Numbered from the stretch's first letter, positions 8,080 to 15,073 are shown. The stretch: DNA of 18,914 bases from Patescibacteria group bacterium UBA2135 (GCA_002327685.1 DCXN01000023.1:1-18914), one strand, 5' to 3'. Made by a program: numbers and translations. The notes: a model not told the origin generated them from the letters alone.

Positions 8080-9363
8080 ATGAAACCCAAACTTATTTTT
8101 TCACCAATTGCATACATCGCAGCACTCAAACATTTTGAGCGCCTTGTGCCGTATCTTAAAGATAAATATGACATAAGTTTCTTATTTATATGTGCGAATA
8201 CTGTACGTGGTAGAGAAGCGATAGAATATTGCAAGAAGAAAAACTATGAATTCTATGTGATTAATAAGGGATTTACTAAAGATCAGCGAATTCGCATACC
8301 GTTTGTTACACCACTTTGGGGGCGGTATATACACAGTGTGGCGTGTAGAGATTTCCTTGACTCTGTAAAACCGGTTAAAATCATAGCGGCAAAATCTACC
8401 CCAATGCACGACACGATTTTAAAGGAGGCAAATCGGAAAGGAATTGAAACGGTTGCTCTACAGTGGGCGAGTCCAGTTATAAGATTTTCGTCTCTTACAA
8501 AGAGTCACGAAAGAAAGCATACTTGGATACGGAGAATTTATCTTTATTTATTAAAAATATTTTCTAGTATATTAGATATATTTTACAAAGAGCCACGGTT
8601 TGGACTTACGTCAGCTATGCCTAAAAAGGTTGGTGTTTTTGATGAAGATGAAAAACAAAATGGTATGGGTAAAAGATATAACCCAAACATAGTTCATGTA
8701 GTTGGGTCTCCAGATATCCAATTAGTGCATGAGTTAAAACAAAAAATTGATTCTAGTCTGTCTCTTAAGAAACAGTTGCTTGATAAATATGATTTGAGTG
8801 AAAACAAACTTAAAATCATTGTTTTTTTATTTCGTTTTTATCGTGTACCCGATTACAAGAAAGATAGGAGCCAAAGAATAATGACGATCCCAGAATATAT
8901 TATACTTCATAGTAAGTTATTTAAAGCCATTCGATCTGTGTTTTCAGTAGAAGAAGCGGATATTATATTAAAAATGCATCCCTCAGAATCATCAGAAAAA
9001 GAAGACATGAAAAGTATATACGAAACATACAGGGATGATTTTGGGGTAAAGATCTATGGTGGTAGTGGTGAGGCGCGAACTGAAGAACTTGGGAGTTTGT
9101 CTGATTTATGTATTTCTATTCCACCCACAAGTGCGAACTGTGTAGTTTTAGGAACAGACATACCAGCGATATTTATCAATTTATCAGAGTTAAAAGCTGT
9201 CAATAATGTAGCACCTCATTTTGGCATAAAGCACGTGGTGGACAATACTGATGAATTCATAGATCTATTGAAACAGTTTAAGAATGGCACGCTTCCGAAA
9301 CAATACGACAATTCAAACACCAACTTCAAATCCATTGATAGCGTTGTAAAACTTATAGGATAG
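8080..9363 (+). CDS. GT-B-like transferase, tandem copy 1
   Basis: A 427-residue soluble protein opening with KPKLIFSPIAYIAALKH (2-18), a strand and loop typical of an N-terminal GT-B Rossmann domain. KIIAAKSTPMHDTILKEANR (100-119) matches the 'deposit of alternative acceptor' region of CDP-glycerol/capsule transferases. The C-terminal domain shows HVVGSPD (206-212), IILKMHPSE (295-303) and DLCISIPPTSANCVVLGTD (342-360), resembling the nucleotide-donor site of UDP-GlcNAc 2-epimerase-like GT-B enzymes. It is the first gene of a close-packed run to 12960 and is followed, with its stop nearly adjacent, by a clear paralog. No Shine-Dalgarno site precedes the ATG. The linkage formed cannot be read from sequence; a glycerophosphotransferase or capsule glycosyltransferase fits best. 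Confidence 0.65.
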   Translation: MKPKLIFSPIAYIAALKHFERLVPYLKDKYDISFLFICANTVRGREAIEYCKKKNYEFYVINKGFTKDQRIRIPFVTPLWGRYIHSVACRDFLDSVKPVKIIAAKSTPMHDTILKEANRKGIETVALQWASPVIRFSSLTKSHERKHTWIRRIYLYLLKIFSSILDIFYKEPRFGLTSAMPKKVGVFDEDEKQNGMGKRYNPNIVHVVGSPDIQLVHELKQKIDSSLSLKKQLLDKYDLSENKLKIIVFLFRFYRVPDYKKDRSQRIMTIPEYIILHSKLFKAIRSVFSVEEADIILKMHPSESSEKEDMKSIYETYRDDFGVKIYGGSGEARTEELGSLSDLCISIPPTSANCVVLGTDIPAIFINLSELKAVNNVAPHFGIKHVVDNTDEFIDLLKQFKNGTLPKQYDNSNTNFKSIDSVVKLIG

Positions 9364-9389
9364 AGGAAGTGCAAAATGTAAAACGAAAA

Positions 9390-10658
9390 ATGCAAAACAA
9401 TAGCATAAAACCAAAGATTATTTTTTCGCCGATGGCATATATTGCTCAACTTAAACATGTTGAGCGGTTTATTCCATATCTTAAAGACAAATATGATATT
9501 GGATTTTTGTTTATTGGCAAGCATAGTTCTCGCCGCCAAGAAGTAATTGAGTATTGCAATAAAAAAGGATACGAATTTTATGTAATTGAAGAGGGGTTTG
9601 TAAAAGACCAGAAGGTTCGCATACCGATTATAACTCCGCTCTGGGAACGTTATTTGCACAGCAAGGCGTGCAGGAAATTTTTAGATTCTGTGAATCCACA
9701 AAAAATTATTACCACACGAGCAATACCGTCAGCTGATACGATTTTGAAAGAAGCAAATCGGAAAGGTACTGATACTATAGTTTTACAGTGGTCTGGTTCT
9801 GCACTGCGACGAGCAGCTTTATTAAATGAAAAACCAGACAAAACATTAGTAAGGAAATTGCATGATTATTTACTAAAGATAATATCTAATATATTAGACA
9901 TACCCTATAAAGAACCACGATTTGGTCTTGCGCCCGCAAATCCTGCAAAAATGGGAGTATTTGATGATGATGAAGCAAAAAATGGATTAGGAAGACACCA
10001 TGATTCTGGGACTGTACATATAGTAGGTTCCCCAGATTTTCAGTTTATTGATGAATTAAAACAAAAAATTGACTCCAAACCATCTCTAAAAAAACAATTA
10101 CTTGATAAATATGATTTGAGTGAAAATAAACTGAAAATTTTAATTATATTATTCCGTTATTACCGCACTCCACCTGATAAATATAAAATGACAATTTCTG
10201 AGCATGTAGCGCATTATTATGAAGTTTTAAAGAAAATGCGTGAAGTGTTTTCAGAAAGTGAGGCAGATATTATGTTGAAAATACATCCGGGAGAATATTC
10301 AGAAGGTCAAGCAAATATTTATGAATCATATAAAAAACTAGGAATAAAGCTTTACGTTGGGCAATCAAAAACAGATGAACTTCTCTGTCTTTCCGATTTG
10401 TGTATTACTGAACCACAAACAAGTGTGAATTATATGATATTGGCAAGCAATACTCCCGCTATCTTTTTGAATATGCACCACCGAACAGATATTGATAAAT
10501 TGGCGCCATTTTTTGGTATAAAACACATTGTCAAGAAAGAGGATGATTTTGTGAATTTACTGCAGCAATTTAAAGATGGTGAGCTTCCAAAACAATATGA
10601 TAATTCAGACATAGAGCTCAAGTCGGTTGATAATGCGGTAGAACTTATTAATCGATAA
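9390..10658 (+). CDS. GT-B-like transferase, tandem copy 2
   Basis: A 422-residue paralog of the 8080 gene, colinear over its whole length and identical at more than half of positions by eye. The conserved blocks are YLKDKYDI, EYCNKKGYEFYVI, TPLWERYLHS, DTILKEANRKG, KEPRFGL, HIVGSPD, LLDKYDLSENKLKI, KIHPGE and FFGIKHIV. A 26-nt stretch (10101-10126) is identical in DNA to 8779-8804. I chose ATG 9390, which places the shared KPK-IIFSP start six residues in. A GTG at 9369 is possible but touches the GAGG that would be its Shine-Dalgarno site. Differences cluster near residues 100-170 and 300-370 (acceptor region and the DLCI-PPTS block). This suggests duplication followed by a change in acceptor or linkage, so that the two copies add successive residues. 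Confidence 0.65.
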   Translation: MQNNSIKPKIIFSPMAYIAQLKHVERFIPYLKDKYDIGFLFIGKHSSRRQEVIEYCNKKGYEFYVIEEGFVKDQKVRIPIITPLWERYLHSKACRKFLDSVNPQKIITTRAIPSADTILKEANRKGTDTIVLQWSGSALRRAALLNEKPDKTLVRKLHDYLLKIISNILDIPYKEPRFGLAPANPAKMGVFDDDEAKNGLGRHHDSGTVHIVGSPDFQFIDELKQKIDSKPSLKKQLLDKYDLSENKLKILIILFRYYRTPPDKYKMTISEHVAHYYEVLKKMREVFSESEADIMLKIHPGEYSEGQANIYESYKKLGIKLYVGQSKTDELLCLSDLCITEPQTSVNYMILASNTPAIFLNMHHRTDIDKLAPFFGIKHIVKKEDDFVNLLQQFKDGELPKQYDNSDIELKSVDNAVELINR

Positions 10659-10674
10659 TCATGTTGTAATTACT

Positions 10675-11328
10675 ATGCCTAAAAAAATCAAAGCTCTCAT
10701 TCCAGTTCGCTCTGGGTCAGTACGAGTTTTAAACAAAAATATACGCCCGTTTGCTGGAAGTTCATTGCTCGAGCTTAAGGTAAAACAACTGCTTAAAATA
10801 CCGTCTCTAGATGGAGTTGTGGTCAACTCAAATTCAGATGAAATGCTTGATGTCGCCCGTGGTTTAGGAGTTGAAACCATTAAAAGAGAGGAAAAATACG
10901 CAACAAGTGAGGTGTCCATGAATGATGTATATGAAAATATGGCAGAAAACATGGATTGCGATTTTATTTTGTATATTAATTGTACTAATCCATTAATACG
11001 CACAAAAACAATTGAAGATATGTTACAGACTGATTTTAAAGAACATGACTCTATTAATTCAGCTCATTTAATAAAAGAGAATTTATGGAAGGATGGAGAG
11101 CCAATTAATTATGATCCATCGTGTCACCCGCGAAGCCAAGATTTACCCGACATCTTTGCCCTTAATTTTGCTACATCGCTTATTTCGCGGGACAATATGA
11201 TTGTGTATAAAAATGTTGTTGGCAAAAACCCCCTTATGTATAATATTTCAGAGGAAGAAGGTCTTGATATTGATAATCTAATTGACTTTAAAATTGCAGA
11301 ATTTCTTTTTACATCACGTGAAAATTGA
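10675..11328 (+). CDS. Cytidylyltransferase, acylneuraminate (NeuA/KdsB-like) family
   Basis: This 217-residue enzyme is predicted to activate a sugar or related acid with CTP. The N-terminal signature ALIPVRSGSVRVLNKNIRPF (7-26) corresponds to the family's IPARgGSKriPgKNi; here the Lys after GS is Val16 while K21-N22 are kept. NCTNPLIRT (102-110) matches the LxxTSPL..R substrate segment. GLDIDNLIDFKIAE (196-209) matches the DIDT-x-x-D-x metal-binding end. It starts the trio cytidylyltransferase, epimerase (6 bp later), HAD phosphatase (12 bp later). This layout suggests one pathway to a CMP- or CDP-activated precursor. The loss of the signature Lys and the small size argue against simply calling it neuA. 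The epimerase ORF lies in the same frame just past its TGA stop. Confidence 0.75.
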   Translation: MPKKIKALIPVRSGSVRVLNKNIRPFAGSSLLELKVKQLLKIPSLDGVVVNSNSDEMLDVARGLGVETIKREEKYATSEVSMNDVYENMAENMDCDFILYINCTNPLIRTKTIEDMLQTDFKEHDSINSAHLIKENLWKDGEPINYDPSCHPRSQDLPDIFALNFATSLISRDNMIVYKNVVGKNPLMYNISEEEGLDIDNLIDFKIAEFLFTSREN

Positions 11329-11334
11329 AAAATT

Positions 11335-12222
11335 ATGAAAAAAATATTTATTACAGGTGGTTCAGGTTTTCTTGGGTGGCATATCAAAGAAGTCGCCAAG
11401 AAAAATAAGATAAAAGTTGTCGTTTATGATGTACATGTTCCGTCCAAAAAAGAAGCCGGGGTTACATATATCAAAGGTGATATATGTGACATAAAAAAAA
11501 TGAAACTTGCCTTTAAAGGGTGTGATACTTTTTTCCACATAGCAGCGATTGCAGACATAGGAGAGACGCGGTCTAAACCAGTTGAAACGATGGATGTGAA
11601 TGTTATAGGAACGGCCAAATGTCTTTTAGTAGCTAAGGAGGCGGGAGCCAAACACTTTGTTTTTGCAAGTTCAGCCTATGCTGCAGGTAAACTAGGGTCA
11701 TTTTACCGCGTCTCGAAATTGGCTAGTGAAAACCTATGTAAAACATTTAATGAAGAATACGGTCTACCTTTTACTATTGTTCGATATGGTAGTTTGTATG
11801 GCCTTCGTGCTACAGAATCGAATTCTATTTACCAGCTATGCGAAGCGGTCATCAATGGAAAGTCTTTCGAACATTACGGTACTGAAGAAGATATTCGTGA
11901 GCATATCCACGTTGAAGATGCTGCTCGCGAAACCATGAATATCGCTAAAATTAAGGAATACAAAAATAAAACAGTATTTATTACAGGACACCAGCGTATC
12001 TACATGAAAGATCTTTTTAATATTGTTGGTGAAATTGTCGGGAAAAAAATTAAAATCAATTATCTTAAGGCGGTTAATCATAGGCATTATAAAAGTACAC
12101 CATGGAGCTTTCAGCCTGATATACCAATTCGGATTAATATGAAAGACTATATTGACATAAGTGAGGGCGTTCACTCATGTCTCCAGGAGGCGTATGATTC
12201 TGCTTGTCGTAAGAAAACATAA
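11335..12222 (+). CDS. NAD-dependent epimerase/dehydratase (extended SDR)
   Basis: A 295-residue enzyme of the extended short-chain dehydrogenase family that acts on nucleotide sugars through a transient keto intermediate. The nucleotide-binding motif TGGSGFLG is at 7-14, GDICD at 48-52, and HIAAIADIG at 68-76. The catalytic residues are S112/S113 with Y124-x3-K128 (YRVSK). RYGSLYGLRA (150-159) and REHIHVEDAA (188-197) are typical of UDP-glucose 4-epimerase and dTDP-glucose 4,6-dehydratase relatives. The length is slightly short (usual 310-340). It lies between a cytidylyltransferase and a HAD phosphatase with almost no spacing, so its substrate may be a CDP-linked or free phosphorylated sugar rather than the usual UDP-sugar. 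The class is certain; the substrate is open. Confidence 0.88.
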   Translation: MKKIFITGGSGFLGWHIKEVAKKNKIKVVVYDVHVPSKKEAGVTYIKGDICDIKKMKLAFKGCDTFFHIAAIADIGETRSKPVETMDVNVIGTAKCLLVAKEAGAKHFVFASSAYAAGKLGSFYRVSKLASENLCKTFNEEYGLPFTIVRYGSLYGLRATESNSIYQLCEAVINGKSFEHYGTEEDIREHIHVEDAARETMNIAKIKEYKNKTVFITGHQRIYMKDLFNIVGEIVGKKIKINYLKAVNHRHYKSTPWSFQPDIPIRINMKDYIDISEGVHSCLQEAYDSACRKKT

Positions 12223-12234
12223 AATCAACAACGT

Positions 12235-12960
12235 ATGAAACCGGTGCTTATATGGGATTGGGATGGGACACTTGTTGATTCCCTAGACTATAAATACGAA
12301 GATATTTGGAGTGAGATATTTCCTGGAGACAAGAAAAAACAAAAAATAGTTATTTCCTATATTCAGACACCAAAAGGAAAGTCAGTAAATAGATACGGGC
12401 TTATTCGATATGTACTTTCAGTAACTGATAATCCTGAAATTGCCCATTGGGATGATGAGACATTCAAAAACAATACACGTGTCAAGGTGTTAATTGACAA
12501 GTATGAACACGCGGTAAAAGCATTTTTATATAAAAATGGACTACGCGCTGGTGCGCAGCAAACACTCAGCAGTCTTTTTCAAAATGGTTATCACATGTAC
12601 ATTATTTCTGGCGGTGGCACTGATGACAGTTTGAGAGAAATAATGAAGGAGTTTGACATAGATAAATACTTTAAGGCAATTTTTGGATTCGGGAGTAACG
12701 GGGCGTCCTTGACGTGTTTTGGAAAAAATGAAAATTTTAGTCGCGTAGTTGGTCTTGAAAGAAACACTGATACTTCACGTTATGTGGTGATTGGTGACAG
12801 TATTACAGACCATACTTTTACTAAAAAGATTGGAGGTAATTTTATAGGTATTAAAAACAAGTGGAATGGATGGAGCAATAACTCACAGAGATTTCTAGTT
12901 GTTTCAAATATTGCAGAAATACCAACTATATTAGAAAAACAATTTTTATTAACGACGTAG
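12235..12960 (+). CDS. HAD-superfamily phosphatase
   Basis: A 241-residue haloacid-dehalogenase-fold hydrolase, probably a sugar-phosphate phosphatase. Motif I is DWDGTLVDS (8-16; nucleophile D8, acid/base D10), motif II is IISGG (123-127), and motif IV is IGDSITD (186-192). K164 in CFGKNENF is a candidate motif III lysine. An insert at about 17-100 forms a helical cap, as in phosphoglycolate phosphatase-type enzymes. Twelve bases separate it from the epimerase. In CMP-sugar pathways a HAD enzyme removes the phosphate before CTP activation, which would fit this trio. The stop codon TAG (12958-12960) and the last three codons (TTA ACG ACG) lie inside palindromic element A, so the C-terminus was set by the repeat. 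The original end may have been different. Confidence 0.85.
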   Translation: MKPVLIWDWDGTLVDSLDYKYEDIWSEIFPGDKKKQKIVISYIQTPKGKSVNRYGLIRYVLSVTDNPEIAHWDDETFKNNTRVKVLIDKYEHAVKAFLYKNGLRAGAQQTLSSLFQNGYHMYIISGGGTDDSLREIMKEFDIDKYFKAIFGFGSNGASLTCFGKNENFSRVVGLERNTDTSRYVVIGDSITDHTFTKKIGGNFIGIKNKWNGWSNNSQRFLVVSNIAEIPTILEKQFLLTT

Positions 12961-13024
12961 AGCGAACGGAATAGAAAAGTGTAGCGAAGCGTAACTTTTC
13001 TATTCCTGAGCCGAGGAGTTAATA
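12947..13024. repeat. Palindromic element A
   Basis: A 78-nt element with ends TATTAAC (12947-12953) and GTTAATA (13018-13024), which are perfect inverted repeats. The 5' core continues GACGTAGAGCGAAC. The arms GGAATAGAAAAG (12968-12979) and CTTTTCTATTCC (12995-13006) pair over 12 bp around the loop TGTAGCGAAGCGTAA. The 3' core is TGAGCCGAGGAGTTAATA. It overlaps the HAD gene's last codons and stop. Element B follows after 16 nt. The arm sequence is not shared with other copies, while both cores are. Confidence 0.85.
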
Positions 13025-13047
13025 TAAGACGAAGTGCTTCTATTAAC
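13018..13047. repeat. Junction hairpin between elements A and B
   Basis: The 3' end of A and the 5' end of B form a hairpin: GTTAATA-T-AAG (13018-13028) with CTT-C-TATTAAC (13037-13047), 10 of 11 bp, loop ACGAAGTG. The same loop and flank occur at 1-29. Each element end can therefore pair either with the far end of its own element or with its neighbour. Confidence 0.65.
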
Positions 13048-13256
13048 GACGTAGAGCGAACGGAAATGAACGGGAAAAGGTCTGGTCTTGGGGAGAAAAA
13101 ACCCAGGTCTGGCCTTGAGGAGGAGTGAAACGACGGGAGAAGGCCAGACCTTGGTTTTTTGACCTTAAGGAGTTCATTTGCCGAGCCGACTGTGTCCATG
13201 CCGGCCTAGCCCAGCCACAGCTGGTGGCCAAGGGATGGCCCAAGGAGGAGTTAATA
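13041..13256. repeat. Palindromic element B, enlarged copy with nested hairpins
   Basis: It starts TATTAACGACGTAGAGCGA and shares 25 nt with A. Its own arms are AAATGAAC (13064-13071) and GTTCATTT (13172-13179), followed by the 3' core GCCGAGCCGA. Nested inside are AAGGTC (13077-13082)/GACCTT (13161-13166) and a long terminator stem. The 3' core is split: between CCGAGCCGA and GGAGTTAATA lies a GC-rich insert (13190-13246) carrying hairpins CCAGC-CACA-GCTGG (13211-13224) and GGCCA-AGGGA-TGGCC (13226-13240). Most of the 316-nt gap between the HAD and deacetylase genes is elements A and B; only about 20 nt remain before the ATG at 13277. Confidence 0.8.
13096..13160. terminator. Bidirectional intrinsic terminator nested in element B
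   Basis: Positions 13096-13116 pair with 13140-13160 in 20 of 21 positions (one C/T mismatch). The GC-rich core is AGGTCTGGCCTT/AAGGCCAGACCT and the loop is 23 nt. The stem base carries A6 on the left and T6 on the right, so each strand's RNA ends with a U-run after a GC-rich stem. This would stop transcription of the operon that begins at 8080 and insulate it from the deacetylase gene. Confidence 0.75.
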
Positions 13257-13276
13257 TATTTTATATAATTAATATT

Positions 13277-14224
13277 ATGACCTTTTCTTTGAACGACAAA
13301 CACATATTGGTCAATTATCATTATGTGGAAAATCCAAATGATAAGAATTCAGGAACGCACCCATGTTCGGTAGAGGAGTTTGAAAAACATATTGGATTTT
13401 TATCAAAACACTATAAACCAGCATCCATATCAGGAGTATTTGACGAGGCACAAAAAAATTCAAGCGAGAAATATTATTCCATTACATTTGACGATGGATT
13501 AAAAAGCCAATATAAAAACGCAGTGCCGATTTTGGAAAAATATGGCGCGCATGGAACGTTTTTTCCGATCGGCGTTACTTCGGAAGGAAAAATCCCTACG
13601 ACACACAAAATTCATATTCTCCTCTCGTTTATTTCCTCAGATGAGTTTATTGATTTCTCAAATAAATTTCTTAAAAATCAGTTTTCAGAAAATTCCTCAA
13701 AATATTTCATTTCTAAAGACAGGCGCATTTCTTCAGACAGGCGTCTATATGAAGATATTCCTACAGCAAATTTAAAGGAAACATTTGTTTCGCTTCCAAG
13801 TAATGTATTAGAAGAATTAGTAAACTCATATTTTGAAACACTTAATTTGGACGAAAAAGAGTGTTGTCATAATCTATTTATAAACGAAGATGAAATTAAA
13901 TCACTTGAGGCGCGCGGCTTTTCTATCGGTAATCATACATATCACCACCACACTGTTAATACGCTATCTCGCGAAGCGCTTAAAAAAGATATTAAAAAAG
14001 CACAAAGTTATTTTGTCGGAATAGTGTCAAGACCGCAGGTGGTTTTTTGCTATCCGCACGGAGTTGTCATAGATGAGGCAGTTAAGATTGTACGCGATTT
14101 TGGGTTTACCAACGCTGTTACAGTAGAAATGAAAGGAGTTACATCTGGCGATGATCCATTTCGCATCCCACGGTATGACCGGGTTAATATACGTGATTTT
14201 CTAAAAATCAATGTAACTGTCTAG
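13277..14224 (+). CDS. Polysaccharide deacetylase (NodB domain, CE4)
   Basis: A 315-residue CE4-family enzyme predicted to remove N- or O-acetyl groups from a glycan, metal-dependently. The catalytic base and metal Asp are in TFDD (D72-D73). The metal histidines are H220 and H224 in the motif NHTYHHH. YPHG (259-262) and FRIPRYD (295-301) match the later family motifs. Between the first and second motif lies an unusually long insertion (about 105-205) with a charged repeat-like stretch (SKDRRISSDRR, 146-156). There is no signal peptide, so it may act on a cytoplasmic lipid-linked intermediate. I placed the start at ATG 13277: the in-frame ORF extends to 13178, but that extra sequence is palindromic element B. 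The nearest GGAGG is about 30 nt upstream, too far to act as a Shine-Dalgarno site. Confidence 0.88.
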   Translation: MTFSLNDKHILVNYHYVENPNDKNSGTHPCSVEEFEKHIGFLSKHYKPASISGVFDEAQKNSSEKYYSITFDDGLKSQYKNAVPILEKYGAHGTFFPIGVTSEGKIPTTHKIHILLSFISSDEFIDFSNKFLKNQFSENSSKYFISKDRRISSDRRLYEDIPTANLKETFVSLPSNVLEELVNSYFETLNLDEKECCHNLFINEDEIKSLEARGFSIGNHTYHHHTVNTLSREALKKDIKKAQSYFVGIVSRPQVVFCYPHGVVIDEAVKIVRDFGFTNAVTVEMKGVTSGDDPFRIPRYDRVNIRDFLKINVTV

Positions 14225-14229
14225 CCAGA

Positions 14230-14250
14230 GAGGAGTTATAATAATTAACA
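14230..14250. repeat. Solo 3' core of the palindromic element
   Basis: GAGGAGTTA at 14230-14238 matches the 3' core of elements A, B and C and is followed within 12 nt by ATTAAC. It fills the 30-nt gap between the deacetylase and NeuA-type genes. It could be a remnant left by deletion of an element. GGAG here is about 20 nt from the ATG, so it is a poor ribosome-binding site. Confidence 0.45.
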
Positions 14251-14254
14251 AATA

Positions 14255-15004
14255 ATGACTGATTTAAAAAAAGAAAAAATTCTTGCTATTATCCCTGCAC
14301 GCGGTGGTTCAAAAGGAATTCCCCGCAAGAATATAAAATTATTAGGAGGAAAGCCGCTTATCGCATGGTCTATTGAGGTCGCGAAGCAGTGTCCTTTAAT
14401 TGATCGCGTTATCGTGTCAACAGATGATAAAGAAATCGCAAATATCGCGCGGGAATATGGCGCGGAGGTGCCGTTTATGCGTCCAGCGGAGCTAGCAGAA
14501 GATTTGACACCAACACTTCCAGTTATTGTACACGCCGTGAAATGGCTTGAAGAAAACGAAGAATATTATTGTGACTCGGTAATTTTACTTGCCCCCACGT
14601 TTCCTTTTAGAACACAAGAGCACATTAAAGAATCTATTGAGCTATTGCAGAACGGCGGTGCAGATTCTGTGATTAGCGTTGTTGAAGTAACAGGACAGTA
14701 TAGCCCATATTGGCAATTTACCGTTGACAAAAAAGGGAAACTTGAGCTGTTTACTGGCGACGGTGACATTAAAAAAGTTATTCCATCTAGACAAGAGCTT
14801 CCGACTACGTATATACGCAATAGCGCTCTCTACGTATTTAAAAAAGATTTTTTATTTAAAAATCCTCCGAGTATTTACGGGAACGATGTGGTGCCGTATA
14901 TAATGGACAAAAAATATTCTCTAGATATAGACACAAAAGAAGATTGGCGGCTGGCTGAAGTTTTTCTTAAGGATATTATTAACGACGTAGAGCGAGAGCA
15001 ATGA
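14255..15004 (+). CDS. neuA: CMP-sugar synthetase (acylneuraminate cytidylyltransferase)
   Basis: This 249-residue enzyme is predicted to couple CTP to a nonulosonic acid or a similar sugar acid, giving the CMP-activated donor. The CTP-binding signature IIPARGGSKGIPRKN (12-26) is canonical. STDD (55-58), LLAPTFPFRT (111-120) and DIDTKEDW (224-231) match the family's sugar- and metal-binding segments. NeuA and PseF/LegF relatives are usually about 225-235 residues. Here the last residues, IINDVEREQ, are encoded by palindromic element C, and the stop TGA lies in the element's left arm, so the tail is probably not functional. It follows the deacetylase by 30 bp. No NeuB-type synthase is in the window, so the sugar (sialic, legionaminic, pseudaminic or Kdo-like) cannot be named; the symbol is provisional. 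Confidence 0.85.
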   Translation: MTDLKKEKILAIIPARGGSKGIPRKNIKLLGGKPLIAWSIEVAKQCPLIDRVIVSTDDKEIANIAREYGAEVPFMRPAELAEDLTPTLPVIVHAVKWLEENEEYYCDSVILLAPTFPFRTQEHIKESIELLQNGGADSVISVVEVTGQYSPYWQFTVDKKGKLELFTGDGDIKKVIPSRQELPTTYIRNSALYVFKKDFLFKNPPSIYGNDVVPYIMDKKYSLDIDTKEDWRLAEVFLKDIINDVEREQ

Positions 15005-15073
15005 GAAAGTGTAGCGAAGCCGAGTCTGGCTCGGCGAAGCGGAATTTTCTCATTGCCGAGCCGAGGAGTTAAC
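14977..15073. repeat. Palindromic element C
   Basis: It starts TATTAACGACGTAGAGCGA and ends CCGAGCCGAGGAGTTAAC. The arms are GCAATGAGAAA (14998-15008) and TTTCTCATTGC (15046-15056), an 11-bp perfect stem unlike those in A or B. The loop holds a second hairpin, GCCGAG-TCTGG-CTCGGC (15019-15035), flanked by CGAAGC on both sides. It overlaps the last nine codons and the stop of the NeuA-type gene. Confidence 0.85.

Noticed and set aside
10675..12222. Possible cytidylyltransferase-epimerase fusion, because both ORFs share one frame across TGA 11326-11328
   Set aside because: Each protein has a complete family end and start, the epimerase has its own ATG two codons later, and a shared frame has a one-in-three chance.
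13178..13276. 33-residue N-terminal extension of the deacetylase
   Set aside because: It is a translation of element B's GC-rich insert and the AT-rich leader, with no signal-peptide pattern.
13043..13321. Minus-strand ORFs of 92 and 139 codons over 12780-13321
   Set aside because: They lie in elements A and B and on top of the HAD gene, have no family motifs, and arise from GC-rich palindromic DNA.
12947..15073. CRISPR array
   Set aside because: The repeats are few, of unequal length, far apart and internally palindromic with variable arms; there are no regular spacers and no cas genes.
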